Assembly: GCA_030040015.1 (NCBI GenBank)
Contig: JASHUM010000122.1
Location: forward strand, 1-44,152
Direction: 5' to 3'
DNA: 44,152 nucleotides
Source: Acidimicrobiales bacterium
GTDB taxonomy: Bacteria; Actinomycetota; Acidimicrobiia; Acidimicrobiales; UBA8190
Made by a program: the position numbers and the translations under genes. Shown one piece after another: positions 24,005-32,451 of this stretch (positions are counted from its first letter, which is position 1; every line of letters begins with the position of its first letter). The notes under the pieces are model-generated. The model had not been told where the DNA came from and ran no database searches. It saw only the letters and a list, made by a program, of their open reading frames with translations.

Positions 24005-24493
24005 TCAGGCGGTACCGATCTGGCCCGTGGTGACGGCGCTCGCCGCGTCACTCAGGTCCTGCTGCGCCTCGGGGCTGAGCGGGCGTGACAGGTAGAAGCG
24101 GTTCCCGTCGAGGTCACGGAGGAGGAACGACGAGTAGTTCGGCGAGTCGACGAGCTCACTGCACGTGACACCGCGTCGCACCAGGTCCTCTCGGGCAGCC
24201 GCCGGGTCCCTGTCCGTGACCAGGTTGACCGTGGTGCTCTCCGAACCGGGGCCGGCTGGGTCGAGTGCGGCCGTCCTGGGCTCGAGCACCAGGATGCTGG
24301 CGCCGACAAGGTAGGCGGCATAGCGATCCGCGTCGCTCCCCACCGTCATGGGCTCGAGGCCGAGCATCTCGGCGTACCAGGCGATGGCACCGTCGAGGTC
24401 CGAGACGTAGAAGGTCGTGGCGGCCAGGGCGATGTTGCCGAGCGGACCCCGCTCCTCTGTCACGACTCCTTCTGTCACGACTCCTTCTGTCAC
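24005..24493 (-). CDS. VOC-family (glyoxalase-fold) protein
   Basis: A single vicinal-oxygen-chelate unit pair of up to 162 residues: ATTFYVSDLDGAIAWYAEMLGLEP, DRYAAYLVGASILVLEP, and the C-terminal half SPNYSSFLLRDLDGNRFYLSRP. The position that is often a metal-binding His at the start of the fold is Thr here, so it may bind rather than turn over its ligand. Three in-frame GTG codons (24493, 24478, 24463) each lie in a copy of a 15-bp repeat; the second and third are each preceded by GAAGGAGTC, so 24463 may be the used start as well as 24493. Confidence 0.8.
   Translation of the reverse strand: MTEGVVTEGVVTEERGPLGNIALAATTFYVSDLDGAIAWYAEMLGLEPMTVGSDADRYAAYLVGASILVLEPRTAALDPAGPGSESTTVNLVTDRDPAAAREDLVRRGVTCSELVDSPNYSSFLLRDLDGNRFYLSRPLSPEAQQDLSDAASAVTTGQIGTA
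24461..24493 (-). repeat. 15-bp tandem repeat carrying ribosome site and GTG start
   Basis: On the minus strand GTGACAGAAGGAGTC occurs twice in a row from 24493 and is followed by a third partial copy GTGACAGA. Each full unit holds a start codon and then a ribosome-binding sequence for the next start codon. Confidence 0.85.
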
Positions 24494-24527
24494 GATTCGC
24501 AGGATACGACCAAGATTGGCACAGGGC

Positions 24528-25136
24528 TCAGTCGACGACGAGGATCTCCGTCCCTCGTTGCACGCCTACGCTCAACGGACCTGACTCGCCCTCGCCGAAG
24601 TGGAGAGGGAGGGAGTGGTCGTGTCCCAGCCAGTCCTCGAGGATGGCGGGGTCCCCGCCGAGCACCACCCAGGCGATGCCGTCACAGTCGCCGTTCATGG
24701 CGACGTCGAGGCCCGGTCCCGTTCCCTGCCACTCGATGAAGAAGGGGAGACGGTGTTGCCCGAGGGCCGCCTCGAGGCCGGCCATCCGCCACCGCACGAC
24801 CGTTCCGGCCGGGGTGCGGCGCTCCCCGGCGACGATCTCCAAGGACAGCCGCGCCGCCACGGTGTCGAGGTCACCGGGGGCCACGCACACGGCCACGGGC
24901 CGGTCCCCCTCGGCCACTCGGGTGGCCAAGAAGGCAGGGAGCGGGTGCGACGCGCTCGGATCCCGTACCGCCATGAGCTCGATGTACTGGCCGTGGCCGA
25001 CGGGAACGAGCGAGTTCTCGGTCCCGAGACCGGGGTGCTGTCCGCCCGGCGACGACTCGAGTCCGAAGCGCTCGGCGAAGTGGCGGACCGCCTCGGAGAG
25101 GTCGGCGACGCCGTAGATCATGTGGTCGACCCTCAC
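24528..25136 (-). CDS. Glyoxalase-like domain protein (PF13468 type)
   Basis: A 202-residue protein opening MRVDHMIYGVADLSEAVRHFAERFGLE, a typical glyoxalase-like start with a potential metal-binding His5. It also has GQYIELMAV (possible second ligand Glu) and LPFFIEWQ. It resembles the Glyoxalase_3 family, whose functions are unknown. The GTG at 25136 begins the fold. It lies 39 bases behind the 514-residue unknown gene and 34 bases before the next VOC gene, consistent with one operon. Confidence 0.78.
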   Translation of the reverse strand: MRVDHMIYGVADLSEAVRHFAERFGLESSPGGQHPGLGTENSLVPVGHGQYIELMAVRDPSASHPLPAFLATRVAEGDRPVAVCVAPGDLDTVAARLSLEIVAGERRTPAGTVVRWRMAGLEAALGQHRLPFFIEWQGTGPGLDVAMNGDCDGIAWVVLGGDPAILEDWLGHDHSLPLHFGEGESGPLSVGVQRGTEILVVD

Positions 25137-25175
25137 GGTCGCGACGTTAGGGGACCCCTCGTGTCACGTGTGCGG

Positions 25176-26720
25176 TCAGCCGCTCGTGTCGATCCCGAGC
25201 GCAGCGACGTGCTGGCCGGCCAGAGCGGCGAGATAGGCGGCGATCTGCTCTTGGACCGAGCTGCTCGACACCGGGAGCCCGCTCGCCAGCGACACGGCAC
25301 CGAAGAGGGGGATCGTGCTCGGGACTCCGCCGAAGGTCGACCACGCAGTGCGGAGGGCATGGGCCGTGGCGGCCGCCTCGGCGCTGTCGGCCGCCGCCGA
25401 CGACTCGGCTTGAGGCGTGAGGTCGGCTCCGACGAAGTCGACCATGGCCTTCTGCCATCCCCCCATGGCGGTGTCGAACGCCTGCCAGAAATTCTGGGCG
25501 CCCGATCCCTCGGCGTCGGTGGGGATGCCGACGCCGATCAGCTGTCCCGGCTGACGGGCGACGTCCGCCGAGGCGAGTCCGTGGACCAGGTCGGCGATCT
25601 CCGTGGCCCCTGCCGGGTCCGAGGCAGGGGCGTCGACCTGGAAGGCCGAGGCGTCGGGCGCGTCCTGCACGACCTGGGCCACGAAGTCGGAGAAGCCCGT
25701 GCCACCCATGCTCTGGCCCGCGGGCGGCTGGTCGACCAGCTCGAGCTCCACCGGGTCTCCCTTGGAGCGAAGCGTGCTCACGGCCTGGGACAGGTCGGAG
25801 GGGACGCCACCCGACCAGGGCAGCACGAGCTCGGCGAAGGGAGAGTGGGTGTCGGTCGTCGTGGCCGACTCCACCACCGAGTCGGTGCTCGACGTGCTGG
25901 GCGGCACGCCCGAGGGGAGCAGCGGCAGGGTGGGGAGCGAGGGCAGGTTCTCCTGCGAGTCCTGCACGGCGAGGTCGTTCTCGAAGAGCTCCAGGCACTG
26001 GCCGGCGGTGCTCGACGCCAGGTCCTGCTCGACCGGGGTCAGCTCGTCGAGCAGCTCGAGGAAGTACGGCTCGAATTCCTGAGCGAACTCCTGCTCCTCG
26101 GGGGAGTCGAGGCCGAGCTCGTCGATGATGGCCACGTAGTCGGTGACGAGGACCGACAGGTCGGGCGTCACCTCGTTCATGACCGGCTCGCTGATGTCCA
26201 CGAGGGGGGTGAGGAACGGAACCAGGGGGCTGATGGCGCCGAGTGTGGGGATGTCGTAGATGACGAAGGGCCCGGACAGGTCGAAGAGCGGCCCTTCGAA
26301 GCTCAGGAATATCCCGGGCGAGAACGGCGTGGATTGGGCCTGGGGAATGGGATACGGGCAACTGAGCAGCGGCGTGGCGGCGGGAGTGGGCGGAGGTGGC
26401 GGGAAGCTCAGAGGTGTGAAGCTGAACGCCGGCACACTCGGGGTGGTGGATGTCGGCACGGTCGGGGTGGTGGATGCCGCGAAGGCGGGTGTCGGCGCGG
26501 CCGGGGCGGCCCGAGGGACGGCCTTGACGGGCGCAGGGTGCGGCACGGGAGCCACGATGTTCGACGGCGCTGCGGCCAGGTACACGATGAGCACCCAGGC
26601 GAGCACGGCGCCGATCAGATAGCGCCTCGTCGTCACGGACTGGACCGAGCGGTTCGCCAGCTCCGGCACGCGCCGAGCCAGCTCCGGTACACGGCGCACC
26701 AGCGACGGCAGGCGGGTCAT
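25176..26720 (-). CDS. Membrane-anchored extracellular protein of unknown function, coupled to Liv-type transporter
   Basis: I do not recognise this 514-residue protein. Residues 1-33 are basic and contain a repeated RRVPELA; 34-52 is one membrane helix (YLIGAVLAWVLIVYLAA), so the rest should face outward. A Pro/Thr/Ala linker (53-118) follows, then a domain with two cysteines (121 and 242), a Ser/Thr-rich linker (255-290), and a C-terminal domain (293-440). The latter alternates predicted strands and helices, with VELELVDQP, SAFQVDAP, QLIGVGIP and MVDFVGADLTP at strand-like positions, reminiscent of a TIM barrel such as a glycosidase; this is inference. The ATG at 26720 overlaps the transporter stop as ATGA, so translation is probably coupled. 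Confidence 0.65.
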   Translation of the reverse strand: MTRLPSLVRRVPELARRVPELANRSVQSVTTRRYLIGAVLAWVLIVYLAAAPSNIVAPVPHPAPVKAVPRAAPAAPTPAFAASTTPTVPTSTTPSVPAFSFTPLSFPPPPPTPAATPLLSCPYPIPQAQSTPFSPGIFLSFEGPLFDLSGPFVIYDIPTLGAISPLVPFLTPLVDISEPVMNEVTPDLSVLVTDYVAIIDELGLDSPEEQEFAQEFEPYFLELLDELTPVEQDLASSTAGQCLELFENDLAVQDSQENLPSLPTLPLLPSGVPPSTSSTDSVVESATTTDTHSPFAELVLPWSGGVPSDLSQAVSTLRSKGDPVELELVDQPPAGQSMGGTGFSDFVAQVVQDAPDASAFQVDAPASDPAGATEIADLVHGLASADVARQPGQLIGVGIPTDAEGSGAQNFWQAFDTAMGGWQKAMVDFVGADLTPQAESSAAADSAEAAATAHALRTAWSTFGGVPSTIPLFGAVSLASGLPVSSSSVQEQIAAYLAALAGQHVAALGIDTSG

Positions 26721-29700
26721 CGGAGACCGTCCTTGTCCGGGATCGAGGAGGCGGCCATGGTGCTGAGCGGGGCAGGTGCCGCGGACGCGGCGCGGCGCGC
26801 ACCCGACCGGCGCACGGCGGCGTCGCTCTCGCCGAGGTAGGAGGCGGCCACCGCCGGGTCGGCGAGCACGTCGTGAGGGGCGCCCTCGCACAGGACGCCG
26901 CCCAGGTGCATGCACACGAGGCGGTCGGCGACCGAGCTGACCAGCGGGATGTCGTGCTCGATGAGGACCATCGTCGTCCCGGTGGCGGACTGGAGCTCGA
27001 TGAGGAGAGCGCCCAGCGTCTCGGTCTCCCGCTGAGCCATGCCCGAGGAGGGCTCGTCGAGGAGCAGCAAGGACGGCTGATGGGCCATCGTGCAGGCGAT
27101 CTCGACGATACGACGCGTCCCGGTCGAGAGCTCGGATACGAAGCTGTCGCGATACCGGGTCAGGTGCAGCAGCTCGAGGAGCTCGTCGACACCGTCGGCC
27201 ACTTCCGCCTCGGAGCGCCGCACCGAGCTCATGTTGGCCATGCACAGCAAGGGATCTCGCACTTCGATGTGGCGTTCGAAAGCGACGGAGAGCGCCTCGG
27301 CCACGGTCAAGGCAGGGAACAACCGTGCGTCCTGGAAGATGCGCCCCATGCCCATGGCGGCGCGCCGGTGGGCGTTGATGGTGGTGACGTCCTGGCCCTG
27401 CAGCCACACCCGCCCGGAGTCCGGGGCGAGGAAGCCCGAGCACACGTCGAAGAGCGTCGTCTTGCCGGCCCCGTTCGAACCGATGATGCCGAGGATCTCA
27501 CCCTCGGTCACCGAGAAGGACACGTCGTCGAGCGCCAGCACCCCGCCGAACCGCTTGCGCACCTCGCCCACGGCGAAGGCAGCCGTCGCCCCGCTGAAGG
27601 GACCTGCACGCCCGTCCGCGTCGTCGGCGTCGGCTGCGCCATCGCCGTCGATGTTCCCCGTAGCAGCCGTAGCCGTAGCCGTGGTCGCCGGGCGGGTGTG
27701 ACGAGGGGTGGATTGCCGGGCCGCGCCGTCGCCGGCATCGAGGAACACCGAGCGCAGAAGGTCTTCACGCCCGATGAGCTCGGCCGTCGGGCCCGAGAAG
27801 CGGACCTGACCCCGCTCCATGAAGACCGCCCGCTCGGCCAACTCGATGGCCAGGTTGACCGACTGCTCGACCACCACCACCGTGACGCCTTCTCGCACCA
27901 GTTGGCGCACGGCATCGAGCAGACCGGCCACCACCACCGGGGCCAATCCCAGGCTGAGCTCGTCGATGAGCAGGAGCCGGGGCGCGCACAGGAGCGCCTG
28001 GGCGATGGTGAGCATCTGTTGCTCGCCACCGGACAACGTCGCCGCCTTGGCGTGCCAGCGCTGCTTCAGGGCGGGGAACAGCCGCAGTGATTCCTCGAGC
28101 GCGGCATCCGGAGACCCGCCGTCGTGACGGGCTCGCCACCCGGCTACGTGGAGGTTCTCCTCGACGGTGAGCGTGGGGAAGACCCCTCTCCCGCCGGGCA
28201 CGGTCACGACGCCGCGCTTCACCCGCTGCAGCGGGTTCATGGTGGAGAGGTCGGAACCTTCGAATTGCAGCACGCCGTCTCGGACGGGCATCAGGCCGGA
28301 CACGACCCTCAGCAGTGTCGACTTGCCGGCGCCGTTGGTGCCGAGGAGGCCCACGATCTCACCCTGGCGTACGGCCATGTCCACACCGAAGAGCACCTGG
28401 ACCGGGCCGTAGGCGGCGCCGACCCCGGAGCACAGGAGCATGGGCTCCGCTGTGGCTGCACTTGTGGCTGCCACTGCACTTGTGGCTGCCGCGGCGACCC
28501 CCGGTGCCGGCGTGCCCGCCGGTGGGGTCGCCGATTCGGCCTCGGCGCCCCCGGCGGCGCCGGCCGGTTCGAACTTCGCCGATTCCCAGAGCGCCGAGCT
28601 CTCGATGCCCTTGCGCCGCGCCAGCCAGGCGAGCAACCGGTCGCGCACGTCGAAGAGGATCTGGCCCAGGCCGCCGGGCACGATGAGCAGCAGCAGTACC
28701 AGCCCGGCGCCCGTGGCCAGGAGCTGGGCGTACCCGGGGAGTAGGTACTGCATGGCTTCCACGTAGACGACGCCGAGCACGGCACCGGTCGTCGACCCGA
28801 GCCCGCCGATGGCCACCATGAGAAAGACGTCGATGCTCAGCTCCGGGTCGATGCCCGATCCCAGGCCCCGGTTGGCGATGATGTACAACCCCCCAGCCAC
28901 TGCCGCGATCGCTCCCGCGTAGGCGAAGGCGGTGAGCTTCACCCGCAGCGGCGAGACGGAGAAACTGGCGGCTGCCATCTCGTTGTCGCGGGTGGCGAGT
29001 ATCACCCGCCCGGCGCGGCTCTGGCGGAGGTTGCGCGTCAGGTGCAGGACCACGACCAAGAGCGCCAGGCACAACCAGTAGAAGTCACGGGGTGACTCGA
29101 GCGAGATCTTCCCGAACAGCACGGGCCGCACGACGTCGGTCTCCGAGATGGACGGGAAGTAGATCGGGCTCAAGAAGAAGGTCGACACCGGCACGGCGAA
29201 GGCCATGGTCACGGCGGCCAGGTACGTCCCGGGGATCCGCAGGGCGGGCAGTCCGATCACCAGGGCGACCACCGCGCCCACCACCGCCGAGGCACCCAGG
29301 GCCAGGAAGAGGTCAACGTTGAAGTGCACGAGCAGGGCGCCGGTTGTCGCCGCCCCGGCGCCGGCAAAGGCGAACTGGCCGAGGGAGATCTGACCCGCCC
29401 ATCCCGACAGCGGCACCAACGACACGGCGATGATGGCGTAGATGGCGGCCGAGGCGGCCACGAACATCTGACCGGCGCTCAAGGTGTCGGGAACGACGAA
29501 GACGGCCAGGCCGATCACTGCCAGTCCGAGAACGATGCGGCCGGTCCGGTAGCTGATCAGACGGCGCAGCTGCTGGGGAACCGGGCGGATCTGCTTGACG
29601 GACAGGAGGTCCGCCATGAGCGACACCATCCGGCCCATGCGCCGGCGCTGGAGGAGCAATGCCACCAGGATGAGGAGGAAGACCCCGAGGTCGACGCTCG

Positions 29701-30643
29701 AGGACTGCGGGTAGCTCCAGAAGATCACGTTCTCGGCCACGTCGATGCCGATGGCGGCGAAGAACGCGACGGGCAGGCTCTCCATGCCGGCGATGACGGC
29801 TGCGGCCAGGGGGACGAGGAGACCTGTGGGCCCGATCACCGCGCCTAGGTTCTGGCCTTCGATCGGAACGGCCAGCATGGTGCCCAGCCCGGAGAGCCCG
29901 GCGGCCAACGTCCAGCTGACGAGGGACAACGTGGCCACGGGAATGCCGAGGAGCAGGGCACGTTCGCCGGAGTCGGCGGCGGCCCGGATGGCCAGACCGA
30001 GGTCGGTCCGGCCCAGGAACCAGGCCAGGCCGATCAGCACGAGAATCACCACGCCCACGGCGAGCACGGCGTCACCGGTGAAGTAGGTGGTGTGGATGGA
30101 GAAGTGGATGCCGTGCAACGGCGTCTTGTAGGTGGAGAAGGCGGTGATGTTCTTGGCCAGCACGGCGGGCAGGCCGAGCTGGATGGCGGCGACGATCTGC
30201 CCGACGCCGATCGTCGCCACCGTGAGCAACAGACGCGGTGAACGCGACAGGCGGCGGACGACCACGCGGTCGGTCACCGCTCCGCTGGCCAGGGCGGCGA
30301 TCAACGCCACCGGAACGGCGGCGAAGTAGGGCACGTGCCACGCCACGATCATGACGACCATCACCGCCGCCGCCAGCCCCCCGAAGGCGGCCTGGGCGAA
30401 GTTGATGACGCGGCTGGCGCGGAAGACGAGCACCAGCCCCATGGCCGTCAAGGCATCGAGGCACCCGAAGACCACGCCGAGGGCGACCGCTCCCGAGTCG
30501 ATCCCCTTGGGGAGGGCCAGCTCGCCCACGAAGACCAGCGCCACCAGCCCGCCGATCCAGGCGGCGACCGTCTTGGTCCGTCCGCCGAGCAGCGCGGTCA
30601 CGACGGTCCGGTCACCACGGCTGGTCCCGCGGCTGGTCACCAC
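26717..30643 (-). CDS. Four-domain Liv-type ABC transporter (permease-permease-ATPase-ATPase fusion)
   Basis: A 1308-residue protein holding a complete transporter core of the branched-chain amino acid family. LivH-like permease (about 1-340; FRASRVINFAQAAFGG), LivM-like permease (about 365-685; GWAGQISLGQFAFAGAGA), LivF-like ATPase (about 734-970) with Walker A GTNGAGKST (768), LSGGEQQ (870) and LLLIDELSLGLAP (890), then LivG-like ATPase (about 1020-1270) with GSNGAGKTT (1055), signature LSTGTRR (1172) and LLLLDEPSSG (1192). Ala/Thr/Pro-rich linkers (695-733, 975-1018) join the parts. These are usually four genes. The start is likely GTG 30643, seven bases behind the binding-protein stop. 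Substrates of this family include amino acids, amides, urea and aromatic acids. Confidence 0.92.
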   Translation of the reverse strand: MVTSRGTSRGDRTVVTALLGGRTKTVAAWIGGLVALVFVGELALPKGIDSGAVALGVVFGCLDALTAMGLVLVFRASRVINFAQAAFGGLAAAVMVVMIVAWHVPYFAAVPVALIAALASGAVTDRVVVRRLSRSPRLLLTVATIGVGQIVAAIQLGLPAVLAKNITAFSTYKTPLHGIHFSIHTTYFTGDAVLAVGVVILVLIGLAWFLGRTDLGLAIRAAADSGERALLLGIPVATLSLVSWTLAAGLSGLGTMLAVPIEGQNLGAVIGPTGLLVPLAAAVIAGMESLPVAFFAAIGIDVAENVIFWSYPQSSSVDLGVFLLILVALLLQRRRMGRMVSLMADLLSVKQIRPVPQQLRRLISYRTGRIVLGLAVIGLAVFVVPDTLSAGQMFVAASAAIYAIIAVSLVPLSGWAGQISLGQFAFAGAGAATTGALLVHFNVDLFLALGASAVVGAVVALVIGLPALRIPGTYLAAVTMAFAVPVSTFFLSPIYFPSISETDVVRPVLFGKISLESPRDFYWLCLALLVVVLHLTRNLRQSRAGRVILATRDNEMAAASFSVSPLRVKLTAFAYAGAIAAVAGGLYIIANRGLGSGIDPELSIDVFLMVAIGGLGSTTGAVLGVVYVEAMQYLLPGYAQLLATGAGLVLLLLIVPGGLGQILFDVRDRLLAWLARRKGIESSALWESAKFEPAGAAGGAEAESATPPAGTPAPGVAAAATSAVAATSAATAEPMLLCSGVGAAYGPVQVLFGVDMAVRQGEIVGLLGTNGAGKSTLLRVVSGLMPVRDGVLQFEGSDLSTMNPLQRVKRGVVTVPGGRGVFPTLTVEENLHVAGWRARHDGGSPDAALEESLRLFPALKQRWHAKAATLSGGEQQMLTIAQALLCAPRLLLIDELSLGLAPVVVAGLLDAVRQLVREGVTVVVVEQSVNLAIELAERAVFMERGQVRFSGPTAELIGREDLLRSVFLDAGDGAARQSTPRHTRPATTATATAATGNIDGDGAADADDADGRAGPFSGATAAFAVGEVRKRFGGVLALDDVSFSVTEGEILGIIGSNGAGKTTLFDVCSGFLAPDSGRVWLQGQDVTTINAHRRAAMGMGRIFQDARLFPALTVAEALSVAFERHIEVRDPLLCMANMSSVRRSEAEVADGVDELLELLHLTRYRDSFVSELSTGTRRIVEIACTMAHQPSLLLLDEPSSGMAQRETETLGALLIELQSATGTTMVLIEHDIPLVSSVADRLVCMHLGGVLCEGAPHDVLADPAVAASYLGESDAAVRRSGARRAASAAPAPLSTMAASSIPDKDGLR

Positions 30644-30649
30644 AGCCGG

Positions 30650-32428
30650 TCACGACAGCCCGGGACAGTCGAGAGTCTTGGGGAACGACGCCGCGCCGAA
30701 CAGCGAGAACCACTCGCCGTTGAAGCAGGTGCCGTAGTCACCTGGCTTGCCGTCGAATGCGTTGGTCTTGGTGGGATCCCAGTACGAGACCTGGGCCTCC
30801 GAGAACGGCCAGTAGATCGACGTGCCGTACAGCCACTGTCCTACCTGGCCAGGTTGGCTCGCCGGCAGGTGCTGGAGGCCGGACAGGAACGTCTGGGGCG
30901 TGAGGTCAGGACCGGCCGCCTGCAGCCCGTTGAAGAGATAGAGCAGCTGGTAGTAGATGTACCAGAAGTACGGCTCCTGGGGCTGTCCACCGGGGTCGAC
31001 CATCTCGTACACCTTGTACGCCTCGTCCTCCTGCTCGGGGATGGACGGACCGAGCCCGATCTCCACGGAGTGGGCCCACTGGTCCTGGCTGTAGAGGCGT
31101 TCGAATTGCGGGGGCAGCCACTCCGAGAACCATTCCGGGCCGTAATTCTGCTGGTCGGCCGCCTGGGTCACGTAGATCTCGCCCACGGGGTCGCACCCGC
31201 AGACGATGGTGGTCACGTTGTTCGCCTTCATCTGCGAGATTGCGTTCTGCATCTGCTGCTGGATGGTCGACAGGTCCAGCGTGTAGTCGATGACGACCGG
31301 GATCTGCACGCCGCACTTCTGGAGGCCGTTCACCACTTCGCTCTGCAGTCCCTGGTACTCCGGGTCCTCGAGGAGGATGGCGCCGAAGACCCGGGGCTTT
31401 CCGTTGAGCGACGAGTCGCCGGCGAAGCTCACCGGTGTGGACCCGATGGAGCACCCCACCTGGTCGAGCAGCGCTCCGAGGTCGTCGAGCGAGGGCACCA
31501 TCGAGAAGGCATAGGGCGCCGAGGAGGCCAGGAACTGGTTGGACGTGAGCAGCTGGTTCATGGCGATGACGTGGTTCTGGACCAGCGCCTGGTCGTACGG
31601 GGGCGTGGGCAGGGGGGTGATGTCGGCGAAGGCGCCGAGGCTCGCCGCCGTGGCGGCGTCCTCCTGCGCTCCCTGGGTGTCCTCGCCCACCATCTCCTCG
31701 AGCGCGTCGCCCTGGGCCATGAAGGGCTTCACCACGACATGACGGCCGTAGAGCTCGTACTCCTTGTTGAACGCCTGGAGGAAGACGTTCAGGTCGTACA
31801 GCACCTGAGGGTCGGTGGGGAGCACCCCGGGCATGATCGAGCGGATGGCGTTGACGTCGCTCGACTCGCCCTCCTCCCGATAGGAGACGGTGACGGTCGT
31901 GGCCGTGACACCGGGAGCGGTGGCACCGCCGTTGTTGCCGGTGAACTCCGGCTCACACGGCGGGGCGTAGGGCGTCCACGGGACCTGGAGCACACCCGGC
32001 CCGCACTTGACGCCACTGCGGGCGATGTCGTCGGTCGCCGACGCAGAAGATCCGCTGGCACCCGAACCACCGTTGGCCCCCGAAGCGGCCGACGCCGCGG
32101 CAGCTGCCGCTGCGGCACTGCCGGAAGCCGAGCTACCCGAGGACCCGTACGACGGGCGCAGCGCGCTGGCCGTCGGCTGCCGGTTGGTGGGGGCTTGGGC
32201 CACCAGGGCGAGGAGCACGGCCATGACCGCCAGGAAAGGGACGTAACGCTTGGCCAGTTCGACGACGGCCTGACCGGGCGCGGAGCCGGGGCGGGCGATC
32301 CCCGGGCCCCTGGTGCGGGCCCGCATGCGCGCGTGGTCAGTGGGGGCCGGCTCCCCCTCCTCGGCAGCCACGTCGTGGTAACGGGACAGGACGTCCCCCC
32401 CTTGTGCGGTGTCGAGACCTCTCGACAC
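30650..32428 (-). CDS. Membrane-anchored substrate-binding protein of Liv-type ABC transporter
   Basis: A 592-residue periplasmic-binding-protein-like (type I, LivK-related) protein. It has no lipobox. A cytoplasmic N-terminus of about 59 residues is followed by a membrane helix (60-78, YVPFLAVMAVLLALVAQ) and then a Ser/Ala/Gly linker (about 92-135). The binding domain begins near SGVKCGPG and includes VTVSYREEGESSDVNAI, VVIDYTLDLSTIQQQM and TTIVCGCDPVGEIYVTQAAD. Six or so cysteines in the mature part may form disulfides. GTG 32428 follows AGGGG at seven bases. A 10-bp-arm inverted repeat covers the start codon. It delivers an unknown ligand to the fused transporter encoded next. Confidence 0.87.
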   Translation of the reverse strand: MSRGLDTAQGGDVLSRYHDVAAEEGEPAPTDHARMRARTRGPGIARPGSAPGQAVVELAKRYVPFLAVMAVLLALVAQAPTNRQPTASALRPSYGSSGSSASGSAAAAAAAASAASGANGGSGASGSSASATDDIARSGVKCGPGVLQVPWTPYAPPCEPEFTGNNGGATAPGVTATTVTVSYREEGESSDVNAIRSIMPGVLPTDPQVLYDLNVFLQAFNKEYELYGRHVVVKPFMAQGDALEEMVGEDTQGAQEDAATAASLGAFADITPLPTPPYDQALVQNHVIAMNQLLTSNQFLASSAPYAFSMVPSLDDLGALLDQVGCSIGSTPVSFAGDSSLNGKPRVFGAILLEDPEYQGLQSEVVNGLQKCGVQIPVVIDYTLDLSTIQQQMQNAISQMKANNVTTIVCGCDPVGEIYVTQAADQQNYGPEWFSEWLPPQFERLYSQDQWAHSVEIGLGPSIPEQEDEAYKVYEMVDPGGQPQEPYFWYIYYQLLYLFNGLQAAGPDLTPQTFLSGLQHLPASQPGQVGQWLYGTSIYWPFSEAQVSYWDPTKTNAFDGKPGDYGTCFNGEWFSLFGAASFPKTLDCPGLS

Positions 32429-32429
32429 C
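32408..32429. promoter_or_regulatory. Inverted repeat covering the binding-protein start codon
   Basis: GGTGTCGAGA (32408-32417) and TCTCGACACC (32420-32429) are perfect 10-bp arms separated by two bases. The minus-strand GTG start (32428-32426) lies inside the right arm. It differs from the repeat in the TetR promoter, so it is either a second operator or an mRNA hairpin that masks the start. Confidence 0.6.
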
Positions 32430-32451
32430 TTTCAACCCCTGTTGGTGCTGG

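Noticed and set aside
24600-26840. A 746-codon open frame on the plus strand opposite the unknown protein and the transporter end
   Set aside because: It is an antisense shadow of a very GC-rich gene. Its product is a low-complexity mix of Gly, Arg, Glu and His with no family features, and the opposite strand has coupled genes with domains.
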